A stretch of 64,000 nucleotides of DNA, from assembly GCA_964570565.1 (NCBI GenBank), contig CAZMYT010000005.1, forward strand, positions 62,001 to 126,000. The letters run 5' to 3'. Source of the stretch: W0P28-013 sp964570565. Lineage in GTDB: Bacteria > Bacteroidota > Bacteroidia > Bacteroidales > Paludibacteraceae. The notes beneath the pieces were generated by a model. The model was not told the DNA's origin. It searched no databases and worked only from the letters and a program-made list of their open reading frames with translations. The position numbers and the translations under genes were made by a program. Within the stretch, counting starts at the first letter, position 1. Each line of letters starts with the position of its first letter. This document shows positions 33,941 through 43,745 of this stretch, in pieces.

Positions 33941-36505
33941 CTATCCTCCACATTTAGAGTAACCACAATTTGAACAAACAAAGCAGCCCTCTTTTACCAC
34001 GATGGAATGCTGATGACATTCAGGACACTCCATACTTTCAACTTCTGTTCCATCAGGAATATATTTTTTCAAGGCGCGTTCTACACCTGATTTCCAAGTG
34101 TTAATAGATTCACTATCTAATTGTAAACCTGCCACCAATTTTACAACTTGATCAATTGGCATACCGTAACGTAACACACCTGAAATGAGTTTAGCATAGT
34201 TCCAATACTCTTTATCAAATTTGTGAGACAACCCTTCTACGGTCGTTTTATAACCTCTAGTATTCTTATATTGGAAGTCATAACGTTTAACGCCATTTTC
34301 ATCCACTTCTTTGATAATTTTACCTTCAGTAACTGTTTTTGGTAACAACAAGCCTTCTTCATCATCGGCTAAACCAGTAAAGATTTCATAAGGACGACCA
34401 TCTTTTAAGCCAATGAACGCAATCCATTTTTCTTTTTTATTTTGAAAGCGTACAATATCACAGTCCAATTCTTTAGGACGAACTAAATGCTCTTCAGTGT
34501 AGCAAACACAGCGTTTGTTTGGATCTTCCTTGTCTTTACCACCCTCTTTCTCTTTTTTAGAAGCATTTACCAAAACCCCTGCGCGAGAGCCATCACGATA
34601 AATGGTAACTCCCTTACAACCCGATTTCCAAGCTTCCATATACAAATGAGCCACTAAATCTTCAGTTGCATCTGCTGGCAAATTGATGGTTACGCTAATA
34701 GAATGGTCAACCCATTTTTGAATACGACCTTGCATACGCACTTTATTCAACCAATCGACATCATTAGCTGTAGCTTTATAATAAGGTGACTTCTCAACCA
34801 ATTCATCCAATTCTTCTTGCGAATAGCGTTTTGTTACGTCATAACCATTCACTTGCATCCAAGTTACAAATTTGTGGTGGAATACGATGTATTCTTCCCA
34901 TGAATCGCCTTCGGTATCCACAAAATCGATGCGTACATTTGAATCGTTAGGATTAACTTTACGACGACGTTTGTACACTGGCATAAACGCTGGTTCGATA
35001 CCTGATGTTGTTTGAGTCATCAAACTGGTAGTACCTGTTGGTGCAATCGTTAAACAAGCAATGTTACGACGACCATATTTTACCATGTCAGCATACATAT
35101 CAGGAGCAGCCTCTTTCAAACGCAAGATAAATGGATTATTTTTTTCACGTTCTGCATCAAACACGGTAAAAGCACCACGTTCTTTAGCCATAATGACCGA
35201 TGAACGATAAGCTTCTACAGCTACAATTTTATGAATCTCTTCAGAAAATGCAGTTGCCTCTTCTGTTCCATAACGATAACCCAAAGCAGCTAACATATCA
35301 CCCTCGGCAGTGATACCAACACCAGTACGACGACCTTGTGCTGTTTTAGCTTTAATTTTTTGCCACAATTGCGATTCTGTTAATTTGATGCTTGCTTCTT
35401 CTGGATCGGAACCAATTTTAGCTAAAATACCATCGATTTTTTCCATTTCCAAATCGATAATATCGTCCATTAAACGTTGTGCTAGTTGCACATGTTTACG
35501 GAATAAATCAAAATCGAATTTAGCATCTTTAGCAAATGGATTTTGTACATATGAATATAAATTTATAGCTAACAAGCGACAGCTATCGTAAGGACACAAC
35601 GGAATTTCACCACATGGATTGGTAGATACAGTGCGATAACCAAGATCTGCATAGCAATCAGGCACCGATTCTTTTAAGATGGTATCCCAAAACAAGACAC
35701 CTGGTTCAGCTGAACGCCAAGCATTATGAATGATTTTTTTCCACAAAGCGCTTGCATCAATATCTTTTTGATGAGTTGGGTTTGGTGAATCTACTGGATA
35801 ATGTTGATTATACGATGTCCCTGCTTCTACAGCACGCATAAAGTCATCGTCCACTTTTACCGAAATATTGGCACCTGTAATTTTACCTTGTTCCAATTTA
35901 GCATCAATAAATTTTTCAGAGTCTGGATGCTTGATAGATACAGATAGCATAAGAGCTCCACGGCGACCACCCTGAGCTACTTCACGCGTTGAGTTAGAAT
36001 AACGTTCCATAAAAGGAACAATGCCCGTAGACGTGAGCGCAGAGTTCTTTACGGGCGAACCTTCTGGACGAATTTGAGATAAATCGTGACCAACACCACC
36101 ACGGCGTTTCATCAATTGTACTTGTTCTTCATCCAATTTGATAATAGCACCATACGAGTCTGCGTCTCCATCTATACCAATAACGAAACAGTTCGACAAT
36201 GAAGATACTTGATGATTGTTACCAATACCTGTCATAGGGCTACCTGCTGGTACGATGTACTTAAAGTCTCTAAGTAACTCAAAAACATCCTCTCCTGATA
36301 ATGGATTTGGGTACTTGTGTTCGATACGTGCAATTTCGTTAGCCAAACGCCAGTGCATGTCATCAGGTGTACGTTCGTATAAGTTCTGTTCTGAATCTTT
36401 CAGAGCATACTTATTCACCCAAACTTGTGCAGCTAATTCATCGCCTCCAAAATAATCACACGAAGCTTTTTTTGCCTCTTCTTCTGAGAAAATTTGTTTT
36501 TTCAC
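33941..36505 (-). CDS. nrdJ: Adenosylcobalamin-dependent class II ribonucleotide reductase
   Basis: An 854-residue B12-dependent RNR that makes deoxynucleotides without oxygen. Motifs: VSSLSNCFVIGI (redox cysteine), QLMKRRGGVGHDLS, AQGGRRGALMLS, the active-site NPCGEIPLCPYDSC near 295, and APTGTTSLMTQTTSGIEP. The C-terminus carries a zinc-ribbon-like CPECHQHS and CSNCGYSKCGG that includes the terminal redox cysteines, as in the long NrdJ form. It lies convergent to the methylmalonyl-CoA operon, another B12-linked pathway. The leader has a promoter but no recognisable cobalamin riboswitch. Confidence 0.95.
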   Translation of the reverse strand: MKKQIFSEEEAKKASCDYFGGDELAAQVWVNKYALKDSEQNLYERTPDDMHWRLANEIARIEHKYPNPLSGEDVFELLRDFKYIVPAGSPMTGIGNNHQVSSLSNCFVIGIDGDADSYGAIIKLDEEQVQLMKRRGGVGHDLSQIRPEGSPVKNSALTSTGIVPFMERYSNSTREVAQGGRRGALMLSVSIKHPDSEKFIDAKLEQGKITGANISVKVDDDFMRAVEAGTSYNQHYPVDSPNPTHQKDIDASALWKKIIHNAWRSAEPGVLFWDTILKESVPDCYADLGYRTVSTNPCGEIPLCPYDSCRLLAINLYSYVQNPFAKDAKFDFDLFRKHVQLAQRLMDDIIDLEMEKIDGILAKIGSDPEEASIKLTESQLWQKIKAKTAQGRRTGVGITAEGDMLAALGYRYGTEEATAFSEEIHKIVAVEAYRSSVIMAKERGAFTVFDAEREKNNPFILRLKEAAPDMYADMVKYGRRNIACLTIAPTGTTSLMTQTTSGIEPAFMPVYKRRRKVNPNDSNVRIDFVDTEGDSWEEYIVFHHKFVTWMQVNGYDVTKRYSQEELDELVEKSPYYKATANDVDWLNKVRMQGRIQKWVDHSISVTINLPADATEDLVAHLYMEAWKSGCKGVTIYRDGSRAGVLVNASKKEKEGGKDKEDPNKRCVCYTEEHLVRPKELDCDIVRFQNKKEKWIAFIGLKDGRPYEIFTGLADDEEGLLLPKTVTEGKIIKEVDENGVKRYDFQYKNTRGYKTTVEGLSHKFDKEYWNYAKLISGVLRYGMPIDQVVKLVAGLQLDSESINTWKSGVERALKKYIPDGTEVESMECPECHQHSIVVKEGCFVCSNCGYSKCGG

Positions 36506-36583
36506 GATAGTAAACTTTTAATATAAATTGTAAATGATATTTTCACGATTTTTAAGGGTTTCGCGTCGAACAGAACCTCTTTG

Positions 36584-36614
36584 CAATATTACAACTATTT
36601 CCAAAATAAAACAA
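36584..36614 (-). promoter_or_regulatory. nrdJ promoter
   Basis: On the minus strand TTG (36612-36614), 20 bases and TAATATTG (36584-36591). Spacing is as in the Bacteroidota consensus; the -7 box has one mismatch. The leader would be about 70 bases. Confidence 0.45.
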
Positions 36615-36821
36615 TAGAGTAAGTTTATTTTTTTACAATGTTTTCCAGAATATTTTTTAATTACTTGATTATAAATAAATTAATTTATTAACATTGCAAA
36701 AAAGTTTTCCGAAATAAAAAACACTCAAATAACAGAACCTCTCCAATACGATAAACTAACGCACTCGAACCATGATACTTGAAGTAACAACAAACGGCAA
36801 CTCACACAGTCAATAATAGAC

Positions 36822-36860
36822 AAAAAAAACGGTTCTCTTTTTACAGAGAACCGTTTTTTG
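36822..36860 (-). terminator. tkt terminator
   Basis: AAAAAACGGTTCTCT and AGAGAACCGTTTTTT form a perfect 15-pair hairpin with a six-base loop, just after the tkt stop codon. Confidence 0.92.
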
Positions 36861-36875
36861 AATGGGAGCTATAAA

Positions 36876-38891
36876 TTAAGCCAAAAATTGACGAATTTGT
36901 TGAGCCACCTGAACTGGTGTAAAGCCCAGTTTTTCGTCCAACACTTTGTATGGAGCAGAGAATCCAAATGATTCCAAACCAAACACCATACCGTTAGCGC
37001 CAACTAATCCAAGTAAATTAACTGGTAAACCAGCAGTCAACCCAAACGTTTTTACATTACGAGGTAATACTTGTTCTTGGTATTCAGCCGATTGTGAACG
37101 GAATAAACCTTCTGATGGAACAGAAACAATACGTACTTTTTTGCCTTCACCGCGTAAAATAGCGGCTGCATCTACTAATGTAGATACTTCAGAGCCAGAT
37201 GCCACCAAAATAACATCGGGATTGCCATCGCAGCTAACAACATAAGCGCCTTTGTCGGCTTTGTATGCTTCTACGTTACGATCACCTGGCAAATCGTTAA
37301 TATTTTGACGACTTAAAATGATAGCTGATGGAGTCGATACATTTTCGAGCATCAATTTATAAGAAACTGTGGTTTCATAAACATCAGCAGGACGCAATAC
37401 CAACATAGAATTATGACCATGGTGATTTTTGAGTTTTTCCATCAAACGAATTTGAGCTTCTTGCTCTACTGGTTCGTGAGTTGGTCCATCTTCACCTACA
37501 CGGAATGCATCGTGCGACCAAATAAATTTCACTGGTAATTCCATCAAAGCAGCCATACGAACAGCTGGTTTCATATAATCAGAGAATACAAAAAAGGTTG
37601 CACAAGCAGGAATAACGCCACCATGTAAAGCCATACCAAGACAAACGCAAGCCATAGTTAATTCAGCAACACCAGCTTGTAAGAATGCACCCGAAAAATC
37701 GGTGCTAGTCATAGCGTGTGTTTGTTTCAAGAAACCATCTGTTTTATCAGAGTTCGACAAGTCGGCACTAGCAACTACCATATTTTCAACTTGTTTTGCC
37801 AAAGAAGCTAACACGGTAGCCGAAGCGGTACGAGTTGCTTGATTTGCTTTTTGCTCTACCAATGACCAATCTACTTTAGGAGCTTTTCCAGAGAAGAATA
37901 ATTCCATTTTAGCAGCTAATTCAGGATTAGCTTTTGTCCATGCAGCTTTTTCAGCTTGTTTTTGAGCTACTAAAACTTTCAACTCTTCAGCACGTTTTGC
38001 ATAAATAGCTTTTGTTTCTTCGAAGAATACAAACGGATTTTCAGGATTTCCACCCAAGTTTTTAACCGTATTGATATAAGCATCGCCACCAAATGGAGCA
38101 CCATGAGTTTCGCAGTTACGTTCAAAACTTGAATTATCAGCTTTACGACCGCCTTTACCCATAATGGTTTTACCAATAATAATAGTTGGCTTTTCAGCTT
38201 CTGCTTTAGCTGCTTTTAATGCTTCGCGAATTTGGTTAGCATCGTTACCATTGATTTCGATAACACGCCAGCCCCAAGCTGCATATTTTTGAGCTACATT
38301 TTCGCTGGTTACAGCATTGGTTTCTGTAGATAATTGAATATCGTTTGAATCATAGAACATGATTAAATTGTTCAAACCAAGGTGTCCAGCTAAACGTCCT
38401 GTGCCTTGTGAAATCTCTTCCTGCACACCACCATCAGAAATGTAAGCATAAATGGTTTGATTCATCATCTGACCAAATTTTGATTTCAAAAATTTAGCAG
38501 CGATTGCAGCTCCAACAGCAAATGTATGACCTTGTCCGAGAGGACCTGATGTATTTTCGACACCACGCATAACATCCACTTCTGGGTGTCCTGGTGTTAC
38601 ACTATCCCATTGACGGAATTGTGCTAAATCTTCCAATGAATATTTGCCAGTGCAAGCTAATACAGAATATAACATAGCCGACATGTGACCTGGATCTAAG
38701 AAAAAGCGATCGCGACCTTCCCAACGTGGGTTTTGTGGATCGTATTCCAAAAATTCAGAGTAAAGTACGTTGATAAAATCGGCACCACCCATAGCACCAC
38801 CTGGGTGACCTGAGTTTGCTTTTTCGACCATTGATGCTGCTAAAAGACGAATATTGTCGGCAGCTTTGTTCAGTTGTTCTACTGTGTTCAT
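36876..38891 (-). CDS. tkt: Transketolase
   Basis: A 671-residue thiamine-diphosphate enzyme of the non-oxidative pentose phosphate pathway, exchanging two-carbon units between sugar phosphates. Motifs: the N-terminal SGHPGGAMGGADF near 27, GPLGQGHTFAVGAAIA, the cofactor motif SDGGVQEEISQG near 155 to NDIQ near 187, and the pyrimidine-domain SHDAFRVGEDGPTHEPVEQ near 465. Length is standard for the single-chain enzyme. It is a single-gene unit with its own promoter and terminator. Confidence 0.96.
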   Translation of the reverse strand: MNTVEQLNKAADNIRLLAASMVEKANSGHPGGAMGGADFINVLYSEFLEYDPQNPRWEGRDRFFLDPGHMSAMLYSVLACTGKYSLEDLAQFRQWDSVTPGHPEVDVMRGVENTSGPLGQGHTFAVGAAIAAKFLKSKFGQMMNQTIYAYISDGGVQEEISQGTGRLAGHLGLNNLIMFYDSNDIQLSTETNAVTSENVAQKYAAWGWRVIEINGNDANQIREALKAAKAEAEKPTIIIGKTIMGKGGRKADNSSFERNCETHGAPFGGDAYINTVKNLGGNPENPFVFFEETKAIYAKRAEELKVLVAQKQAEKAAWTKANPELAAKMELFFSGKAPKVDWSLVEQKANQATRTASATVLASLAKQVENMVVASADLSNSDKTDGFLKQTHAMTSTDFSGAFLQAGVAELTMACVCLGMALHGGVIPACATFFVFSDYMKPAVRMAALMELPVKFIWSHDAFRVGEDGPTHEPVEQEAQIRLMEKLKNHHGHNSMLVLRPADVYETTVSYKLMLENVSTPSAIILSRQNINDLPGDRNVEAYKADKGAYVVSCDGNPDVILVASGSEVSTLVDAAAILRGEGKKVRIVSVPSEGLFRSQSAEYQEQVLPRNVKTFGLTAGLPVNLLGLVGANGMVFGLESFGFSAPYKVLDEKLGFTPVQVAQQIRQFLA

Positions 38892-38935
38892 ATGAATATA
38901 TTAGGATTAAAATTTAATTTTAAATTAATGGACTG

Positions 38936-38943
38936 CAAAGGTA
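38936..38943 (-). promoter_or_regulatory. -7 promoter box for tkt
   Basis: TACCTTTG followed by C on the minus strand, 44 bases before the tkt ATG and just beyond the end of the upstream DUF4139 gene. Confidence 0.6.
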
Positions 38944-38980
38944 CAAAAAATGTTAATAGAAATCAGCTCTCATGCTGAAT

Positions 38981-40774
38981 TTATTCCAAATTAAGACGAC
39001 TTCCTTTTGGATATTGAACGCTATAACTTAACGTAAACGATTGCGATTCGCCCGGTTGTAAATCAAGTTCCCAAGTCAACACACCTGTTTCTTTATTATT
39101 ATCACAAGCTGGCGTGGTTTCTTTGAGTAATTCTACCACAATATCCTTCTGTGTAGAAATTGGATATTGATCTTTCAACACCGCATGAATGGCTTTCGTT
39201 TGATTATTTTTAATAGTCAATTTATACGTAAGAACTGCTTTAGTGGTAGAACCAAAGGTTTTTACACTGCTAAAATCTTTGACCTTTTCGCGCATAACAC
39301 TCACGCGTTTGTCTGTTCCCAAAGTTAATTTCAATTTATCTTCGGTAGAATTTGTATTGATATTGGTTTCACCTACATACGAACCATCGTACGTAATATT
39401 GGCCTTGCCACTCAATAAATTCAAATTGGCCCAATCAGCGATTTCGGCCAACAAATACGTTTCGGCATCGAGTTTTGGAGCACAGTAATAGTTGAAGTTA
39501 GCCTCCGTTTGGTATGATTTCAAATCAACCGTTTGTTCTTTCCCATTGCCTGGAATGGTAAAAGGCATGTCCATTTTATACTCTACATTCAAAGCAGTTT
39601 CGGTTTGAGTAATGAAATCTTCCATGCTTTTTGTCGTCATAATCACTACCCCATTTTTACCTTCCGACCCATATTGTGTTTCGGCTTGAGCACCTTTTAG
39701 CACGTTTTTAGACTTAATATAATTAGGATCTAATGATTGAGCATACTCTTCACTAATAATTTCGCCATCAAGAACATAAAGAGGCGAATTTGATATTTTT
39801 GACTTCTTACTAGTACCATAAGCTACGGTTACAACCTCATCAAGAGCTTGATTTTCTAATTTATAACTCTCCATTGGAGCAGCCGTCATAGCATATCGTT
39901 GCATTGGCTGTACATAATCCAAAAACCACGTACTAAAATACGAAGCTTCCTTATTAAATGTAGGTTTTGCAGTTGCAAGTGTCAATTTTACTTGGTTCCA
40001 ATCCAATCCTGTAGTTTGGCGTACTTTAGCTTTACCTAGTATATTAATTGGTTTATCGGTAGATGCAATATTAATATCATAATACGGTGTCCAACTAGAC
40101 GATGTGGTAAAATAGCTAATACTAAATGTAGCCGCTGTAGCTGCAGGAGCTGCTAACGTTAATTTCAAAACGCCCGTATTTTTACCACCTTTACCAATTT
40201 CTTGTTGTAATTGATTGTTAAGGCGCGCAATTTGTTGATCCAACTGCTCTTTTTTCTTGTTGTCAGCCACTACCAATGCTTCCAAAGCCGTTGCCTTAGT
40301 TTTATACAAATCCATATTGGTATTAATTTCGGCTACAGTAGCACCCTTTTCTACCAATGATAAATTATGTTCAACGCCTTTACGTAACAAGGTCAATAAA
40401 TCTTTATTGATTTTAATTGAAGTCGTTACTTTGGTTAAATCCGCTTGATAAAGTTCCAAAGAATCGCGCAATAATTTCACAGACGGATTATCTTTGGTTG
40501 GTTCCAAATAATTAACCGAAAACTCCGAAGCTGTCACCATCACACCATTATTCACCTTAATCTTTAAGCTATTACGATCTATTTGTGGACTCAGGCCTTC
40601 AATAGAGAGTTCATTTTCGCCACTAGTTAATGACGCTGACGCGCTATGAATCAACTCTGCACCATTAAAATAGACGTTGGCCTTTTTTAAGGTTGCCTTA
40701 GTATTAACGGCAAAAACAGCACTACTACACACAAGTACAAAAGCTAAAAATAGCGATTTTTTGAGCGTTTTCAT
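38981..40774 (-). CDS. DUF4139 (MuiA-like) secreted protein with TonB-plug-like insert
   Basis: A 597-residue exported protein with the signal MKTLKKSLFLAFVLVCSSAVFA. Domains: an N-terminal beta domain of the DUF4140 type (about 25-95), a coiled coil (about 100-195), and a DUF4139 beta region (about 205-597). Inside the latter, residues about 309-383 (LDEVVTVAYGTSKKSK, PLYVLDGEIIS, NVLKGAQAETQYGSEGKNGVVIMTTK) look like the plug of a SusC/TonB-dependent receptor, but no barrel follows. The frame reads upstream to 40870 inside lysS; the ATG at 40774 is chosen for the signal peptide. It is 22 bases after lysS. Function unknown. Confidence 0.8.
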   Translation of the reverse strand: MKTLKKSLFLAFVLVCSSAVFAVNTKATLKKANVYFNGAELIHSASASLTSGENELSIEGLSPQIDRNSLKIKVNNGVMVTASEFSVNYLEPTKDNPSVKLLRDSLELYQADLTKVTTSIKINKDLLTLLRKGVEHNLSLVEKGATVAEINTNMDLYKTKATALEALVVADNKKKEQLDQQIARLNNQLQQEIGKGGKNTGVLKLTLAAPAATAATFSISYFTTSSSWTPYYDINIASTDKPINILGKAKVRQTTGLDWNQVKLTLATAKPTFNKEASYFSTWFLDYVQPMQRYAMTAAPMESYKLENQALDEVVTVAYGTSKKSKISNSPLYVLDGEIISEEYAQSLDPNYIKSKNVLKGAQAETQYGSEGKNGVVIMTTKSMEDFITQTETALNVEYKMDMPFTIPGNGKEQTVDLKSYQTEANFNYYCAPKLDAETYLLAEIADWANLNLLSGKANITYDGSYVGETNINTNSTEDKLKLTLGTDKRVSVMREKVKDFSSVKTFGSTTKAVLTYKLTIKNNQTKAIHAVLKDQYPISTQKDIVVELLKETTPACDNNKETGVLTWELDLQPGESQSFTLSYSVQYPKGSRLNLE

Positions 40775-40796
40775 AAGTTTCACAGGTTTTAAGTGA

Positions 40797-42506
40797 TTAT
40801 TTGACCCAGTTTTCAACATCCTCTTTAGCAGGATTTGCCAAACATAATTTATTTTTCTTGTTGTAACCACACAAATCTTGATGTAGTTTGTTAGGATTCT
40901 GTCCTTTTAATTTATCAACCATATCAAAACCTAATTTTTGCAACGGCTCAATCCATTCTGGAGCTACACCCAATGCTAAAAATTTAGTGGTATCGTCCTT
41001 TTTCTGAACTTTTTCTGGTTTCATTTGAGGAAAGAACAACACTTCTTGGATGGTTGTTTGTCCTGTCATCAACATCACCAAACGGTCCATACCAATTCCC
41101 ATACCAGATGTTGGTGGCATACCATATTCCAAAGCTCGCACAAAATCCATATCAATAAACATGGCTTCATCATCACCCTTTTCGCTCAATTTTAATTGTT
41201 CTTGAAAACGTTCCAACTGGTCAATTGGGTCATTGAGTTCCGAATAAGCATTACACAACTCTTTGCCATTCACCATCAACTCAAAACGTTCCGTTAAATC
41301 TGGGTTATCACGATGCTTTTTGGTAAGTGGCGACATTTCTTTGGGATAGTCGGTAATAAATGTTGGTTGGATGTAATTCCCTTCGCAGAATTCGCCAAAA
41401 ATTTCATCAATCAACTTACCTTTACCCATCGTATCGTCGATATTCATGTTCAAGGTTCTACAAACCGAACGAATTTCTTCTTCTGTTTTTCCAGTCAAAT
41501 CATGCCCTGTAAACTCTTTGATAGAATCCAACATGGTAATGCGTTTGAATGGAGCTTTAAAACTAATAACATTTTCACCCACTTGTACTTCGTGCGTTCC
41601 ATTCACGTCCATACAGATTTTATCGAGCATACGTTCGGTGAAATCCATCATCCAGTTATAATCTTTGTACGATACATAAATCTCCATACACGTAAACTCT
41701 GGATTATGTGTGCGGTCCATACCTTCGTTACGGAAATTTTTCGAAAATTCATACACACCCTCAAAACCACCTACAATTAATCGTTTCAAATACAACTCAT
41801 TAGCAATACGCAAATACAATGGAATATCTAATGCATTATGATGTGTAATGAATGGACGTGCAGCTGCGCCACCAGGAATAGATTGCAAAACGGGTGTTTC
41901 CACTTCCATATAATCATAGCCATTAAAGAAATCGCGCATAGATTGATAAACCTTGGTGCGTTTTTGAAAAATCTCTTTAACGCCTTCATTAACCACTAAA
42001 TCGACATAACGTTGACGGTAACGCATTTCAGGATCTTCAAATTTATCGTATGCTACGCCATCTTTATATTTTACGATTGGAAGTGGACGCAATGATTTAC
42101 CAAGTACGGTTAGCTCTTGGCAATGAACACTGATTTCGCCCATTTGCGTGCGAAATACGAATCCTTTGATACCAATAAAATCACCAATATCTAACAGTTT
42201 TTTGAACACCACATTGTACATTTCAGGTTGCGCTTCGGTGGAAATATCATCGCGCGAGATATAAACTTGAATACGTCCTTTTGAATCCTGCAACTCAACA
42301 AACGAGGCTTTACCCATAATACGACGACTCATAATACGACCGGCAATGCACACAGGTTTACCAGATTCTTCGTCTTTAAAGTCTGCTTTTATTTCAGTAG
42401 AAAAAGCATCGGTTGGATACTGCGCTGCAGGATATGGTTCTATACCCATTTCACGCATCGTGTCAAGACTCTGACGTCTAAATAATTCTTGTTCTGAGAG
42501 TTCCAT
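40797..42506 (-). CDS. lysS: Lysine--tRNA ligase (class II)
   Basis: A 569-residue class II synthetase. An N-terminal OB-fold anticodon-binding domain (GRIMSRRIMGKASFVELQDSKG) leads into the catalytic domain with motif 2 FRNEGMDRTHNPEFTCMEIY and motif 3 GMGIGMDRLVMLMTG. Compared with about 505 residues in E. coli, it carries a C-terminal extension of about 65 residues (FLALGVAPEWIEPLQKLGF, then LCGYNKKNKLCLANPAKEDVENW) that I associate with Bacteroidota LysS. It is 30 bases downstream of the phosphoglycerate mutase gene, with no promoter between them. Confidence 0.95.
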   Translation of the reverse strand: MELSEQELFRRQSLDTMREMGIEPYPAAQYPTDAFSTEIKADFKDEESGKPVCIAGRIMSRRIMGKASFVELQDSKGRIQVYISRDDISTEAQPEMYNVVFKKLLDIGDFIGIKGFVFRTQMGEISVHCQELTVLGKSLRPLPIVKYKDGVAYDKFEDPEMRYRQRYVDLVVNEGVKEIFQKRTKVYQSMRDFFNGYDYMEVETPVLQSIPGGAAARPFITHHNALDIPLYLRIANELYLKRLIVGGFEGVYEFSKNFRNEGMDRTHNPEFTCMEIYVSYKDYNWMMDFTERMLDKICMDVNGTHEVQVGENVISFKAPFKRITMLDSIKEFTGHDLTGKTEEEIRSVCRTLNMNIDDTMGKGKLIDEIFGEFCEGNYIQPTFITDYPKEMSPLTKKHRDNPDLTERFELMVNGKELCNAYSELNDPIDQLERFQEQLKLSEKGDDEAMFIDMDFVRALEYGMPPTSGMGIGMDRLVMLMTGQTTIQEVLFFPQMKPEKVQKKDDTTKFLALGVAPEWIEPLQKLGFDMVDKLKGQNPNKLHQDLCGYNKKNKLCLANPAKEDVENWVK

Positions 42507-42536
42507 AACTTTATAATTAGTTTTGTTTATATTATC

Positions 42537-43745
42537 TTATTTGCTAAATAGCTGTTTCATAAATTCATCACCTGCTAAAATACCAAGTGCACCACGTTGT
42601 GACGAAAACTCATCAAATTGAGTCACTGTATCAGGCATTTTTGTTGGATTATAGATCACAAATGGCACGGCCTCTGCTGTATGTGTACGCAATCGACATG
42701 GCGTTGGGTGATCTGGCAATATAGCTATCGTCACGGATTCCGACATCGTATTTATGGCTTCCAAAATTGGTTTAATCAAACGTTCCGAAAGATACTCAAT
42801 GGTTTTAATTTTCAAATCCACATCACCTTCGTGACCAGCTTCATCACTTGCTTCGACATGTACGAAAACGAAATCGTCCGTTTTTAAAGCTTTTATCGCA
42901 GCCTCGGCTTTACCTTCATAGTTTGTATTATACAAACCTGTGGCACCCTCAACTTCAATCGGTTTAAGTCCTGCATTAATACCAATACCCTTTATTAAAT
43001 CGACCGCAGAAATAACCGAACCTGATTGTACGCCAAATAATTCCGATAACGGTTTCATAACAGACTGGTAACCTGGCGACCAAAACCAAATACTATTGGC
43101 AGCATCCTTGCCTTCGGCGCGACGTTTAATATTCACTGGATGATTTTCGAGTAATAATTGCGAACGTAAAATCAAATCATTCAGTATGTTTGCCGTTTCT
43201 ACTGCTTCAGGCACTTGCGGTGTAATTAATACATCATTAAAAGGAGTTCCAACTACATCGTGCGGTGGTGTACACGTTATGCGTTTATCTCCATACTTTA
43301 ATTTACATAAATGACGATACGAGATTCCGTTAAAAAATTGCACCAAATCAGAACCTAATTCCGCTTGTAAAAATGCGATTAATTCAGCAGCTTCTTCGTT
43401 AGAAATATGACCAGCCGAATGATTTTTAATCTTATTTTCCTCGATACAAATTAAGTTACATCGCATCACCATTTCATTAGATTCGACAGAAACGCCCATG
43501 CTGGCAGCTTCCAACGTTCCACGACCTTCAAAAACAGAGGCTACGTCGTACCCTAAAACCGATAAATTGGCAATTTCGCTACCTGGATGAAAACCTGCAG
43601 GCACTGTATGTAACAAACCAGATTGTCCCAATTGAGTCACTTTATCCATGGTTGGTTTATGAGCCACCTGCAAAGGAGTTTTGTTCCCCAATGCTGCTAT
43701 CGGCTCATCGGCCATACCATCGCCTAAGATGACTATGTATTTCAT
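42537..43745 (-). CDS. Cofactor-independent phosphoglycerate mutase (archaeal/ApgM type)
   Basis: A 402-residue alkaline-phosphatase-superfamily enzyme interconverting 3- and 2-phosphoglycerate. Features: the metal-binding start YIVILGDGMADEPI, the SEIANLSVLGYD nucleophile-serine region near 56, the late metal site HVEASDEAGHEGD near 296 and LPDHPTPCRLRTH near 344. The length and LGYD/PTPC motifs fit the ApgM group rather than GpmI (about 510 residues). Its ATG overlaps the nrnA stop codon by one base (TAATG), indicating translational coupling. Confidence 0.9.
   Translation of the reverse strand: MKYIVILGDGMADEPIAALGNKTPLQVAHKPTMDKVTQLGQSGLLHTVPAGFHPGSEIANLSVLGYDVASVFEGRGTLEAASMGVSVESNEMVMRCNLICIEENKIKNHSAGHISNEEAAELIAFLQAELGSDLVQFFNGISYRHLCKLKYGDKRITCTPPHDVVGTPFNDVLITPQVPEAVETANILNDLILRSQLLLENHPVNIKRRAEGKDAANSIWFWSPGYQSVMKPLSELFGVQSGSVISAVDLIKGIGINAGLKPIEVEGATGLYNTNYEGKAEAAIKALKTDDFVFVHVEASDEAGHEGDVDLKIKTIEYLSERLIKPILEAINTMSESVTIAILPDHPTPCRLRTHTAEAVPFVIYNPTKMPDTVTQFDEFSSQRGALGILAGDEFMKQLFSK

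Larger units (their letters stand above)
36506..36875. other. Intergenic region between nrdJ and tkt
   Basis: This 370-base AT-rich stretch contains no plausible gene (the longest ATG reading is about 14 codons). From the nrdJ side it holds a roughly 75-base nrdJ leader, the nrdJ promoter at 36584-36614, a 12-base sequence AACAGAACCTCT repeated at 36569-36580 and 36731-36742, and the tkt terminator at 36822-36860. No B12-box element was found. Confidence 0.7.

Noticed and set aside
36506..36600. Possible cobalamin riboswitch before nrdJ
   Set aside because: No GCCACTG-type B12 box or recognisable aptamer sequence was found in the short leader.
38944..38980. Terminator between the DUF4139 gene and tkt
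   Set aside because: Only a five-pair hairpin (TCAGC/GCTGA) without a proper T-run; read-through into tkt is possible.
41313..41780. A 155-codon plus-strand frame inside lysS
   Set aside because: Antisense to the catalytic core of lysS; composition is random-like.
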